30,769 bases of DNA. Origin: Paramecium octaurelia. Its lineage: Eukaryota > Ciliophora > Oligohymenophorea > Peniculida > Parameciidae. The position numbers and the translations under genes are program-made. The notes beneath the pieces were generated by a model, which worked only from the letters and a program-made list of their open reading frames with translations, did no database searches and was not told where the DNA came from. How positions within the stretch are numbered: the stretch's first letter is position 1; each line of letters begins with the position of its first letter. Below, piece by piece: positions 20,173 to 30,769 of this stretch. Where the stretch lies: the NCBI GenBank assembly GCA_905182995.1, contig CAJJDP010000091.1, positions 17,221 through 47,989 on the forward strand. The letters are read 5' to 3'.

Positions 20173-21672
20173 GGAATATATATTATTAATAAGGAATAAT
20201 TGTAGTAAATAAAAAAACAAGACCATAGTGCTTACGCTCCAAATTAGTCCGCCTTTAAATTTGCAATTGCACTTGCCCATTTTCCATTTTATTTTCCTCA
20301 ACTTATAACAAGCAACATGGGTAGATCAAGAATAATTTTTCTTTTTATATACACTCAATCATCTTTTATACTAATAGTTATGTGTACCCCTTGTGTGGTT
20401 CTTGACTAAACCTCCTCTATCTCAACTTAAAAATTCAAAATTGTATCAGAATAACTGTTCTTGTTTGAGGGATCTGATATTAAATAAATCATGCGCCAGG
20501 AGCCATAGTTTACAGATCAGATGAGAAATTTTTATTTTTATAGTAAAGAGTTGCTGCATTTTTTGTACATTAGCAAAAAATATCATTTAAGCTCAAGAGA
20601 CACCCAGACTCAGATTAAGCCTTAAGCATAAGTCCCTCTTTAGCAAAAATGGAACCATTATTGATTGTACATGTTGAAATCTTCGCTTAACATTATGCAT
20701 ATATTGACAACGCAACATCTTCAGATATAGTTGCCTTTTCATTTCTTAGAATCAGCAGTAAAACTAGATAGGCAAGTTACTAATTTCTAAATCTTATTTA
20801 GTATTGGGATATTTTTGAATTTCTTTGTTATTCATTGGTTTTTCAATTGCATCCCAATAAAGTTTCTTTAGGATTTATCTACTGATTCAAAAAACAGGGT
20901 GTCATTTATAAAAAGGAAGTCAGCATTTGTGCAACTTGATTTTAATAAGAGAGTTTCTTGGTTAGATATATAAATATTTGATTATTACTGTTATTTCATC
21001 TGCACCTAACTTCAGAAGCAACAACGCTTATTTTCAGAAAATTGTCAAATTGCATAAATCAATCACAGTGCATAACATCCTAAAAGTATAGACAGATGGA
21101 AAATTACTCTTTAATTATTTCAAAGATTTAAGGAAAATAAAAGAAAGAAAGTTATTGAGATTTCATTTAGACCTGTTTTCTATTCTTTGTTCACGAAATT
21201 ATCCAAGACGGGCAAGCAAGAGAGTTGATAGAATGAGGCTCTCAAAATTGAGCAGAATTCATCAAAACCTAAATACTTAAGAGAAGAAACAGCATTCAAT
21301 TTGATGACATACTTTCTAACTCTATAACAACTAGGATTATTAATCTAATAAATGCAAACATCAAGTGTCGCAGAGGATCCCCTTATAATTATAATCACAT
21401 CTGACTCCAGTAAAATATTCAGCTCCTTCTGCACATTAGGTTATAGACAAATAAAAAGAGAAGTGTTCACATTTCTGGCTAGGAATTTGGATCTCCATTT
21501 CAATGAAGCAGACTTGCATTTCGAAATAAATTCTTCAAACACTTGTAAATTGGTTAAAACAAGAAAAAGCCAATCTTTAATGATCTTCGAAGTTAAGTTA
21601 AAGGAGGTATATTAATAATTAAATTATACAGATATATTAGTATATATTTTAGAGACTTATTCGATTAATTGA
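20173..21672 (+). pseudogene. 500-codon frame with two internal TGAs, unidentified
   Basis: One plus-strand frame is closed only at 20662-20664, 21226-21228 and finally 21670-21672. All three pieces read like protein: AYAPNQSAFKFAIALAHF and ILIVMCTPCVVLDQTSS (hydrophobic, possibly membrane), EGSDIKQIMRQEPQFTDQMR, RVSFIKRKSAFVQLDFNKRV, ALKIEQNSSKPKYLREETAF and EVFTFLARNLDLHFNEADLH. Persistence of a single frame over 1.5 kb argues for a real gene. The two TGAs are not inside any GT-AG segment of plausible size, so they are probably nonsense changes. The first in-frame ATG is at 20317. I do not recognise the family; ALKIE alone resembles a kinase lysine strand but the surroundings do not support a kinase. 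Confidence 0.45.
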
Positions 21673-22069
21673 TTTTTTGGTAAGCTAAAAGTTTAACTTT
21701 CGTTGCTTTTCTTGTTTAATGTGCTTGTGGTCTGTCAAAATATTATCCTACCCAATGTTTTATCGGTTAATCACAAATTAAATTAAATTAATTATTCAAT
21801 TATATAATTACCTTTTGAATTTATTAATGAGGATATTATTTAATAATACGCTTTAGGGGTTCATCTGAATGACTGATACACTTTAGTGATTATTAAATAT
21901 ACATTTTGGCTTTAACAAGCATTTGCTATTTTTTAATATTTGAAACTGTCCTTTTGTGCTGAATTATGTACATAGTGTTTTAATCTGACTCTGATAGTAA
22001 GTTATACCAATCATGGTTATATATTTGTTATCAAATCATATCATATAATTTATCGCATCTTAATCTCAA
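21673..22069. other. Spacer, nothing supported
   Basis: AT-rich between two weakly supported genes. I see no frame or structural RNA. Confidence 0.3.
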
Positions 22070-22616
22070 TCATATACGTATTACCTGTTACATTTCAAGC
22101 TCCACTGGATGTATGGAGTCTACTTTTGTGCATTCAAGTCTTTATGTGTATAGTAAAACACCTACATCTAATATTGGTAATTTTTTAGTCCTTACCCACA
22201 CTACTTCTTTTATTACAAATTTGAGAATTGGAACTATTTCTACAATATAATGTATCATTATGCCTTTTTAACCAATTCTGGAACTAGCAATTCCTCTAAC
22301 TTTTATGGTCGATTTATTTAATTCGATATACATACCTGAAGTTTACATAAGGGATATTTTTTCAGCATCGAACCATTAAACGTTTGCTTTGAAAATTTTG
22401 TCGCCTGGCTTGGCTGCAAGCTGCTTTAATATTACTTTAGCTCTCCTTAATGAATTTAATGAGCATTATATGCAAGCTAAGTTTGTGAGTATTCATCAGC
22501 TGCACTAGCTATTGCTTCTATATACCTAAGATACTTCAAAAATTTGATGCTTATACTTCATAAATCCAATCTCTTCAGTCAACGCCTGTATGTATTGAGC
22601 TTGCCTTCCATGTGTT
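22070..22616 (-). pseudogene. Possible helical protein remnant with one intron
   Basis: Minus strand reads HGRQAQYIQALTEEIGFMK, then after a putative 31-nt intron (22526-22556, GTATAA...ATCTTAG) YIEAIASAADEYSQTQLAYN, and in a shifted frame LNSLRRAKVILKQLAAKPGD, KIFKANVQWFDAEKI and on to TGA 22072-22070. The helical, Ala-rich character could suit a trichocyst matrix-type or other coiled protein, but this is only an impression. A plus-strand frame also stays open here, so even the strand is not certain. Confidence 0.3.
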
Positions 22617-23498
22617 ACTTTAATCTATTAATCATCTATACATGCATATACTATTAAATACATAAATACTACTAGGAAATTTCAATGGTGCATTTATTAA
22701 TACTAAGAGACACAACATAAAGCAAATTTGAACAATTAATCTCTCACTAAGCGTTGAAAAAATTGCTGTTTCAATTATGCATAAAATGTGATCGCCTATA
22801 CACACTTTATATACGAAAATCTAAGCTTATTAATTAACTCTCACCTTTTTCTTGAACGTCAAGCATATTCAATATCTCTTGTCAATAGTCCCATTCTAAG
22901 TGTTGAAATAACTATCTTGAGAGATAAAAAATAAAACTAGTGTATTTAGATTGCCTTTTTCTAAATAAAAGTGACATTAGAAACTTTCATTTTAATATTT
23001 TATTTTTTATGTAAACATGTGTGAACATAAATATTGATGTCATGATAGAAAATATTAACAATTCGATAAATTCTATTAAAAAGTATGATCAAATATGAAC
23101 GATTGAGTAATCTAGCATATTATTTATGACTTTTTAGAACACATTTTTCAAATTTTGTACCTAATATTTGATATATAAATTTTTAATTTTTAAAAGTTTA
23201 TTGCATCACAATATCTAAAACTTAATTCTAAGCTCTCAAATTAAAATTTCAGAAAGCTATCATTAAACTATTTGTTTTAAATATTTAAACAGTGTTAGAT
23301 CGAAATAAATTTGATAGCGTAAATTATTTAATTTGAAAATCTAAATTAATAGGAATTATTTCAGTCAACTATTACGGAATGCTATATTTATTTTTTGAAA
23401 CAAAATTATTACATATTATTCTCACTTTAAATTATGAATTCAGCTACTCAAATGAGAAATTAATTATTAAACTAAAAATAATATTAGGATATATTAAA
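22617..23498. other. AT-rich spacer
   Basis: Very AT-rich with no convincing coding frame on either strand and no repeat. Confidence 0.35.
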
Positions 23499-23865
23499 AT
23501 GGAGAATTCTATATAAGTATGGACTAATGAATAAAACTTTTATAAAATAGTCGAAATTTTGCTATACCACAAATAATGAAGAGAATACCCTACTTTTAGT
23601 GGGTTTGATTGGTATATCAAAGTGTTTCAATTCAAAGAGAAAATTTCAAACTAAGGAGACATCTTAGATTTCTTAGAGATTGTTTTGCTTCTATTAATTT
23701 TTTCATAGGAACAAATATGCACATTAAAATTTTAGATCTGTTTAGTTTCTTATAGCACTAAATCATCAAATACCTAAAATTATATATTTATTCCCAAAAA
23801 ATTAATATAATAATAATAAATAATTCAAAATAATGATCTTCATAATTTCATGTGTTTTGTAATGA
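23499..23865 (+). pseudogene. Weak ORF interrupted by one TGA
   Basis: ATG 23499 opens MENSIQVWTNEQNFYKIVEI to a TGA at 23577-23579. The same frame then reads YPTFSGFDWYIKVFQFKEKI and SNQGDILDFLEIVLLLL. The second part has the feel of a helical cyclin-like or retinoblastoma N-terminal segment, but I cannot confirm this. It converges on the gene at 23866-25182 and may simply be chance. Confidence 0.25.
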
Positions 23866-25182
23866 TCATTTACTTCTCTGAAAGTCTTTCTCCTTTTGGA
23901 CTTGCTAATGTGATTTCAGGAACTGTTGGACTTCAACTATCTGTGCTTTCTCTTATTTTACTTCTACATTCTAAACTATCTGAATTTCTTATACTGTATC
24001 AACCTTCAAACTTCTGAATATTAAATCAAGAACCTTTTGAAATCTCAATGGCATCCTAGCTACATTGGATTTAACTTCATAATAATTATTATGAATATTA
24101 TACTACTTGTAGTTTTCTACAACTGTTATTTTAATAATTGAGATTGTAATCTTATCGTTCAGCTTCACCTCTATAAAGATCTTTTATTCAGCTATTAGTA
24201 ATAAAGCAGGAATTTGATACCCTTTTTAATACGACTGGTTTGATTGATATTGGAACTGTTAGAACTTTAACTGAAAAGTTTCTAGCACAGTAGCTAAATG
24301 ATGCACTATAATCACCTGCAAATGGGTGAAGAGTATATTACAAGGAAACTTGAAAGCTAAGTTCAAATTACTGAGGATTATATAATGGCTCCCCTACAGC
24401 ATCATCATACTCGAAATTTATCTTGTAATAAGAGCTGTTAAAGTTTCAATCACTTGTGCTGATATACCGCCTAATAAATTTTGTTTTAATTCTGCCAGGA
24501 ATATTCTGTAAATAATGGAACTGTGTGCTACTTATAAAATACTCAACTCCCAAATCAACTTATAATTTGGGTTTTCTTCATGAGATTACCTAAAGTCTCC
24601 CTCTGACTTTAGTGTCTGCTATATTTACAAAGCTTTATGCTTTACCTATTTGCATCCTTGCTTTCTTCGATACTTGTAAAGGCTGTTTAGATGGATGTGT
24701 TAGGCGTTCTCAGAATCTCTGTAATACAAATAGTCCTAACTTAATTTCTACAGCAGCTGAACATAATAGCAAGGCCATTAGATAATGTTCTATTAATTCA
24801 AATTTTAAATATTGTGGTAATTGATTGGTTATTTAAATATAAATGATTTTACTTGCTCACAGTGTCTTGCATTTTGAGTTAACTCTGGTATTTTAATGGT
24901 TATTATAGGGTTAAACCAGGTTCCCAATGAAGCCTTGCTCCTAAAAATGGATATTTCCTAGACAAATGATAAACTTTTCTACTTTGAGCGATATAATAGA
25001 CTTAATTTACTGCTGCTTTTTAAATTAACAAACACTATATTTCTAAATATTTATTTCTAGCCTTCTGATTAAGATAATATATACTTTCTAATGTATATGT
25101 TGGGAGAATGATGTAATAATTTAGCGAAACAAAATTCCTCATCAAGAATGTAAACTTTATTTTGAGACGATTTCGTTTGGAA
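23866..25182 (-). CDS. 439-codon open frame, unknown protein
   Basis: On the minus strand one frame has no TGA from 25182 to the stop at 23868-23866, far longer than chance runs in this sequence. It reads KVYILDEEFCFAKLLHHSPN, ASLGTWFNPIITIKIPELTQ, LLQKLSQDYLYYRDSENAQH, HEENPNYKLIWELSILQ, FLAELKQNLLGGISAQVIET and ends in a Lys/Gln/Val-rich helical tail (QKVLDLIFRSLKVDTVQEI). No start Met is evident after the upstream TGA (25185-25183), so a 5' exon or truncation is likely. Between about 24415 and 24190 a neighbouring frame also reads well (EYDDAVGEPLYNPQQFELSF), so two compensating frame changes may exist. The family was not recognised. Confidence 0.45.
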
Positions 25183-25437
25183 TCATAGATGTCATCTTTA
25201 TATGATACCGATAGTTACTCATGCTTTACTACCTTCTTCAAACTTTTGATGAGTTGTATCACTTTATTACCTTCTTTGGCTATCTATGATGATTTAATTT
25301 ACAGATTCAAATCTACATTTCATACCATAAAAGTAAACTATAATATATCAAATAAATACACAACTTGTGATTTTGAGCCAACATATTATAATTAAATCTT
25401 CAGGCTGTTTCTTAACAAGTGTTTATATTTTCATTGA

Positions 25438-26050
25438 ATAGTTGGGTAAAGGATATTACTAAAAAGTTGTTCAATATAGGATTGTAATTATTTATCAGCA
25501 TCTTCTAGTCCACACAAGTATAATTACTGGAAATCATAGTATCTTATATTTTATGATGAATTCCCTTCAAGTCGAAGTAATGAATTTCTCGCAATTAAAA
25601 TCTTTTGGGATGTATACTTTAGAGTTTAGCAAGAAACTTTCCATATTTATTATAACCAATTTCTCTTCGATTTGATGGGAATTTGGAATACTTGTAGGAA
25701 AATTGCATAATTGACTATTGAGTAATCCGAAGAAGACTATGATTATGATTTAAAAGCAAAGAAGTGGTTATATAGCAAACACTACAAATTGTAAAACTGC
25801 ATTATGATTGTTTTATGGGATTTTTTATTAAGATATTGCTACTGAGTTACACTTGCGCCGTTTGATACTCCTTCTATCGAGTTATCTTCCAAATTAAAAA
25901 TTGTTTGAGTCACATCAAGGTAAAAGTGCAATTAGAACATACTATTATTGTTTTTCAAAAGATACTTTTGAAAACATATGGCAATGTTGCAATTTCTTGT
26001 ATCACTCTATCAAATAATAGTTTATATACAATAAAAATGGTTAATTTATG
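25438..26050 (+). pseudogene. Unidentified coding remnant
   Basis: Plus strand 25438-25845 is a 136-codon frame reading HKYNYWKSQYLIFYDEFPSS, LAIKIFWDVYFRVQQETFHI, RKIAQLTIEQSEEDYDYDLK and LYSKHYKLQNCIMIVLWDFL, closing at TGA 25843-25845. After it a shifted frame reads FESHQGKSAIRTYYYCFSKD to about 26050. An upstream frame in phase with the first (25189-25437) may be its 5' part, separated by a single TGA. It has the look of a large ciliate membrane protein, but no domain is recognised. Confidence 0.35.
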
Positions 26051-26445
26051 ATATAATCAATTAAATTATTAATATCATCCCCTATTTATTGGGATTCTGT
26101 CAATTGGAAGTGGAAACAAGGTTTTTTGAAATATTCATTTTATTTTTTTCTATCTTCATAGCTATTCTTAACCTTATTTTTTATGCCATTCTGAATTACA
26201 TCACCTCTTTTATCTTATTCATTGCTTGTTTCATCAAATATTTCCCTATTTTATTCTCTAAATATTCCGAAATTAATTACTTTGTTAATGGTAAATTTCA
26301 TTGACTATTTAACCCCCTATTCTATTGCCAGCCCCTACCATAATAGTGGCTTCTTAGAGAGACATTTATGTGCCTTTCTTTACCAAACCCAGTATAAAAA
26401 CTCAAAATAGTAATATCAATTCAATATTATATTTAAATTAAGAAA
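26051..26445. other. Short spacer with a hydrophobic ORF of doubtful reality
   Basis: A plus-strand frame to TGA 26302-26304 is a run of Ile, Phe and Leu and is probably chance translation of AT-rich DNA. The end of this stretch precedes the WD40 pseudogene ATG. Confidence 0.3.
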
Positions 26446-27835
26446 ATGTGGCGTTTTGACATTGATCATGAAGATTTTTATGAGATTTAGCTTCATCTAA
26501 AGAATTTGATGAATTTATCTTCCCATCCCTCAATTAGATATTCAAAAAACAATCATTTTAGATTGTCTATAATTTCTTTCAAGTTTTCAAACTCTAAGAT
26601 AAGGCACATAAGGAAAATTAGAGGTCGAAAATTTATTTTTTAATTTTAAGGAATGGATGCCAAATGCTAGAAAAAATGACATTAAGAGAATAATAAATAT
26701 TCTCAACAAAATTATAGATCATGGTTTTCAATACTAAAAAAGTGAATGAAGACCTGATCACTAACAAATCAAATAACAAGAAGATTATAGAATTTCTAAA
26801 TTTTTTTTTTTCAACTAACTGCCTTAGATGAGAGATATATTTAGTGTGGATCAAATTCTCTTCATTTATTAGTTTAATGAAAGTTGACCAGAAGGAATCA
26901 TGTTTTGAGATTATAAGAATTAAAAATACTTCATCAATAGGAGCTAACTTTGTAAAATGTGACTTAAGTGGATCTGAATTTGACAATGTCATTTTTAGTG
27001 GAGTGAATTTGAATTAAGCCAAATTATTTAATTGCTATTGGAGGAACTTAAGAATTAACAAGTTAAACAAGTTGACTGTTCATAGTGATGATGCCAATTA
27101 AGTTGGCTTTTCTCCAGATGGTATGTCTTTAGCTTCTTGTAGTATGGATTAATCTATTTGCTTGTGGGATGTGAAAACAGGGAAAATAAAGTCAATAATC
27201 ATAGGAGAGGGTGATTTAAAATCATTGTGCTTTTCATCCAATATTACATTAGCTTATAGCAGCAGAGAATTTGAGTATTTATGGAATCTTAAAACAGGGA
27301 AATAAATTGCAAAACTAGATGGTCATTTAGATTATTTGAATTCAATATGTTTCTCTCCTGATTTTACTACATAAGCATCTGGTAGTTCAGATAACTCTAT
27401 TCGTTTATAGGATGTTAGGACAGGAAAATAAATAGCCAAATTAGATGGTCATTCATCTGGTGGTACTTCAATTTGTTACTCTCCTGATGGTCCTACATTA
27501 GCATCTGATAGTGATGATAACTCTTTTCGTTTATGGGATATATAGATAGCGAAAGAGTTTCTACCTTAAGATAATTGTTACAAAGACCTTCTTTCTTAAT
27601 TTAAATTACCACTATAAAGTCAATCCATTTAATAAAATCGCATTTAATTACATCATTATTTAGCTAATTTTGATCGTACAACACAACGAACACGCCAAAA
27701 CCCAATTTTGGAAGCTTCAGGAGATTTATTTTGAAAGGAGCAATTGAAAATTATTCAGGTTATGATTTAAAACCCTTTTTCAAATCTAAAGAAGGCTTGA
27801 TTTTAGAAAACTTTAAAGAATTGCAATAAGATTGA
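26446..27835 (+). pseudogene. WD40 repeat protein pseudogene, paralogue of the gene at 29130
   Basis: ATG 26446 begins MWRFDIDHEDFYEI and then, one base out of frame, ASSKEFDEFIFPSLNQ, matching [16 protein letters not shown] of the downstream paralogue. Further shared blocks are [58 protein letters not shown] (pentapeptide-like), then WD40 blades such as FSPDGMSLASCSMDQSICLW, and a C-tail FILKGAIENYSGYDLKPFF ending at TGA 27833-27835. Frame breaks lie near 26490, 26560, 26765, 26880 and 27735, and one blade has Gln (TAG) for the conserved Trp. It has fewer WD40 blades than the paralogue shows before the window ends. It is a degraded duplicate. Confidence 0.72.
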
Positions 27836-28161
27836 TTATTACTAAAAAAATATCATTCAATTTATTTCAATAAATAATTTATACTGACGAATACATGAAT
27901 TTTAATATAATATATTCTTTATTTAGCAAAAACAAAAAAAGGTATTCGAGGATAATTATACCTAGTTAACAAGAACCAAGAACCAAAAATGATATCTTCT
28001 TAAGCTCAGCCAGAAGAATAAAAAGCATAAATCAAAGGTTAGTTTTATATAAGGTATTACATTTTCCTTGTTTTAAACAAAAATTGAATTCCCTTGGTTT
28101 TGGAAAATTTCAAATTCACCAATATCGGTGGGCTACAACCTACCAGACATTAGTACTGTTT
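27836..28161. other. Spacer with a possible gene start
   Basis: An ATG near 27988 reads MISSQAQPEEQKAQIKG before the frame fails at an unresolved point. After about 28042 a frame continues through the GC-rich repeats (FPWFWKISNSPISVGYNLPD). I could not place an intron that joins them. The base composition becomes richer in GC after 28090. Confidence 0.25.
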
Positions 28162-28350
28162 CCTAGCCAGTACGGCCGGAGCATGGATTTCCTAGCCAGT
28201 ACGGCCGGAGCATGGATAAATTTTCCAAGCCAGTACGGCCGGAATATTAAATTTTCCTAGCCAGTAAGGCCGGAATATGGATCTGGGTTTTCCCTAGCCA
28301 GTACGTACTGAATACGAATAAATGTTTCTAGCCTGTACAGCCAGAATACG
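28162..28350. repeat. GC-rich minisatellite, six units of 29-37 bp
   Basis: The core CCTAGCCAGTACGGCCGGA or a variant starts at 28162, 28191, 28225, 28256, 28293 and 28327, so spacings are 29, 34, 31, 37 and 34 bases. The core contains CGGCCG/GGCCGG, extraordinary in this AT-rich setting. Spacings are not multiples of three, so the repeat exists at the DNA level and not as a protein repeat. The last unit runs into a WD40 remnant (ATAACTCTATCGGTTTATGG). Confidence 0.85.
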
Positions 28351-28695
28351 AATAACTCTATCGGTTTATGGGAGGTTAAGACAGAATAACAAACCCAATA
28401 GTCTGACAATATTTTAAAGATATTTTAGCATAGTTTAAGCCTTCAACCATTTAAAATAATGTTCCTCAAGAAAGTGATATATTTTTTCACTATTCTTTAG
28501 CTAACCCTTATATTACCATTCTAAAAATTTCCCAGAATCCCAATTTAGATGCTTAAGGAGTTTAATCTTGAATGGAGAGTTTGTAGATTATAAAGGATAT
28601 GATTTACGATCATTATATAATCTAAAGGTAGTTTAATTTTAGAAAAATAGTTTTAAAATATACAATCTTAATTTCCCACATTTTGTTGTTGATAG
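28345..28695 (+). pseudogene. 3' remnant of a WD40 family gene
   Basis: Starts with NNSIGLWEVKTEQQ, a WD40 blade end, then FKDILAQFKPSTIQN, ISQNPNLDAQG and LILNGEFVDYKGYDLRSLYN, which align with the C-terminal tail of the pseudogene at 26446-27835 (SQFKLPLQ, RQNPILEASG, FILKGAIENYSGYDLKPFF). It contains two or three frame changes. The rest of this copy is missing, and its place is taken by the GC-rich minisatellite. Confidence 0.6.
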
Positions 28696-29129
28696 TTGAT
28701 GTTGATTTAACTAATGGTTATAATAATTATTGTATTATATAAAATATAATGTTTGATTGCAAAATTCTTCAACTAAGAAAGAGATATTTGATTTCAGAAA
28801 ACGTATAATAATGTAAAGAAATAGTATTTTTATCAGTCTAAAGTGAGAGTAGTTTCAAACATAAACTCGATTAAGTTAAAACTTTGCTTTTAAAAAAATC
28901 TAATTTAGAAAAATGTTTCACTCTTTAGACTTGACATAAATCCTAAAGTTTAACCTTTTGTGAGTTTAAGTAATTCAATTATGTGAGTTTCCCTTTTAAA
29001 ATTTTCATCAATTCGGAAAATCTAAGACATCTATATAACTTCCAAACCAATTAGTGTAAGCTACTTTTTGATTTGTATTAAACTCAAAATAAAGTAATAG
29101 AAATTCAATAGTATTTTAAAAAAAATTAA
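28696..29129. promoter_or_regulatory. Upstream region of the last WD40 gene
   Basis: AT-rich with poly-A just before the ATG (29119-29129). No named element is visible. It should hold the promoter of the intact WD40 gene. Confidence 0.35.
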
Positions 29130-30769
29130 ATGCACTACAAAAAAGAGTAAGTTGGAGAGTTGTATTAGGTTTTGGCCTTATCCAAGGAGGTTGATGAAGT
29201 AGTTAACCCTATCCTCATAAAAATATTAAAAAAAGAGAAAATTCAAGACTGTTTAGAATTTCTCACATATGATCAAAATAATTTCTGTTTAGAAATAGAA
29301 AATTTATCTCTGCTTGATAAAGTATCGACTATCAATGGAGAGAAGAACATTAAGAAAATAACCGATGTCCTCAAAAAAATTAGGGATCATGACTTTAATA
29401 AACAGAATTATTCTTCAGATGATTATGAAGAAAGTAAAAAGGATCTGATCATAAAAATATCAGGGGATAAGAAAATCATAGAATTTCTCAAATTTTTAGT
29501 TCATCTAACTGCCTTGGATAGGAGATATATTTAGTGTGGATCAAATTCTCTTCATTTGCTGGTTTGGATGAAGGTTGATCTGAGGGAATAAAGTTTTGAG
29601 AATGTCAGGATTAGAGATACCTCTTTAGTTGGTGGAAATTTCGCACGATGTATTTTCAATGAATCAGAATTTGACAATGTAGATATTAGTGGAATAAACT
29701 TGAACTAAGCCTAATTGTTTAATTGTAAATGGAAAAATATCAAAATACATGAGTTAAATAAACTGGATGGTCATTGTGGAAGAGTTAATTAAGTATGCTT
29801 TTCTCCAGATGGTAAATCATTAGCGTCTTGTAGTGATGATAATTCGATTATATTGTGGGATGTTAGAACTGGGAAAAAAAAATTCAGAATCAGGGGAAAA
29901 AGGGAGGTAAATTCAGTATGCTTTTCACCTAATAGTAGTATATTATCATTTAGCAGCAATAAATTTGTGTATTTATGGAATCTTAAGAGTAGAAAAAAAA
30001 TAAAAAAATTCGCTCGTCATTCTAAAGATATCAGTTAAATTTGTTTCTCCCCTAATGGCACAATATTAGCATCTGGTGGTGGAGATAATTCTATCCGTTT
30101 ATGGGATGTTAAGACAGGATAATAAATTTTTGAATTAGAAGGTCATTATGAAGCTGTTACTTCAGTCAATTTCTCTCCTAATGGTACTACATTAGCATCT
30201 GGTAGTTATGATAACTCTATCCGTTTATGGGATGTTAAGACAGGATAATAAATGTTTGAATTAGAAGGTCATGATGAAGCTGTTACGTCAGTCAATTTTT
30301 CTCCTAATTGTACTACATTAGCATCTGGTAGTGAGGATAACTCTATCAGTTTATGGGATGTTAAGACAGGATAATTAAAAGCAAAATTCAAACACTCAAA
30401 TATTGTTGATTCAGTCAATTTCTCTCCTGACAGTACTACATTAGCATCTGGTAGTAGAGATAATTCTATCCGTTTATGGGATATTAAGACAGGATAATAA
30501 AAAGCAAAATTAGATGGTCATTCAGATTATGTAAGAACAATTTGTTACTCTCCTGATGGTAATACATTAGCATCTGGTAGTTATGATAACTCTATCCGTT
30601 TATGGGATGTTAAGACAGGAGAATAAAAAGCAAAATTAGATGGTCATTCAGATTATGTAAGAACAATTTGTTACTCTCCTGATGGTACTACTTTGGCATC
30701 TGGAAGTGATGATAAGTCTATCCGTTTATGGGATGTTAAGACAGGATAATAAAAAGCCAAATTAGATGG
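29130..30769 (+). CDS. Pentapeptide-like plus WD40 repeat protein, 3' end outside the window
   Basis: ATG 29130 (MHYKKEQVGELYQVLALSKE) is supported by the matching N-terminus of the upstream pseudogene. About 150 residues of helical leader are followed by a short pentapeptide-like block ([38 protein letters not shown]), then eight complete WD40 blades and the start of a ninth. Blades read like [20 protein letters not shown] then [10 protein letters not shown], and TAA-TAA encodes the Gln-Gln. The later blades are near-identical in DNA, a sign of recent duplication or gene conversion. No TGA or frame break occurs in 546 codons, and no intron is needed. WD40 propellers are protein-interaction platforms; the partner is unknown. 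The family is strongly expanded in Paramecium. Confidence 0.85.

Noticed and set aside
21237..21300. ALKIE motif as a CK1 kinase lysine strand
   Set aside because: No glycine loop, HRD or DFG equivalents occur in the same frame on either side.
26633..26992. 119-residue minus-strand ORF
   Set aside because: It is antisense to the WD40 pseudogene, whose plus-strand reading aligns with the paralogue at 29130.
28162..28350. CRISPR-like direct repeats
   Set aside because: Spacers are only a few bases and irregular, and the setting is eukaryotic, so minisatellite is the better term.
1..30769. TGA as a sense codon in this organism
   Set aside because: The arrestin-like gene, the TPR exons and the last WD40 gene use TGA only at their ends or not at all. 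Internal TGAs occur only in genes that also look decayed or are unidentified.

Overview
The window reads as ciliate DNA, most likely Paramecium. It is strongly AT-rich, TAA and TAG occur throughout reading frames where conserved glutamines are expected, TGA is the only codon that closes the intact frames, and the introns I can place are 20 to 28 nt long with GT(A)...(T/A)AG ends (one tentative intron is 31 nt). Several genes belong to families I recognise as expanded in Paramecium: cysteine-rich surface-type proteins, a B-box-like plus TPR protein, WD40 proteins and CK1-like kinases. Every call below was made by eye with TAA/TAG read as Gln.

Layout. Bases 1-950 hold a decayed minisatellite and a small remnant on the minus strand. 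A cysteine-rich membrane protein gene (979-4579, +) is largely readable but carries several frame changes. It converges on the best feature of the window, a minus-strand TPR gene (8714 to about 4973). Its central 20 exons are each one 34-codon TPR (19 of exactly 102 nt, one of 114 nt), and each pair of neighbours is separated by a tiny phase-1 intron at the same place in the repeat. Thirteen of these exon-intron units form a 129-bp tandem array. From 9.4 to 12.2 kb lies a large broken gene I could not name. A WD40-family pseudogene follows (about 13.1-14.0 kb), then an apparently intact arrestin-like gene with three tiny introns (14792-15953, +).

The middle is mainly relics: a CK1-like kinase pseudogene (16.6-17.4 kb, -), another kinase relic with a nearby WD40 fragment (18.4-19.0 kb, -), a long + frame with two internal TGAs (20.2-21.7 kb), weak minus-strand coding (22.1-22.6 kb) and a 439-codon minus-strand frame of unknown family (23.9-25.2 kb). 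At the right end are three related WD40 members: a full-length pseudogene (26446-27835), a 3' remnant beside a GC-rich minisatellite (28.16-28.7 kb), and an intact gene that runs off the window (29130 onward, +).

Only three genes look functional or nearly so: the TPR gene, the arrestin-like gene and the last WD40 gene. The cysteine-rich gene is borderline. Such a density of decayed genes is unusual for a compact Paramecium somatic genome and would fit a subtelomeric or germline-limited segment, or a low-accuracy assembly. The sequence alone does not decide between these.
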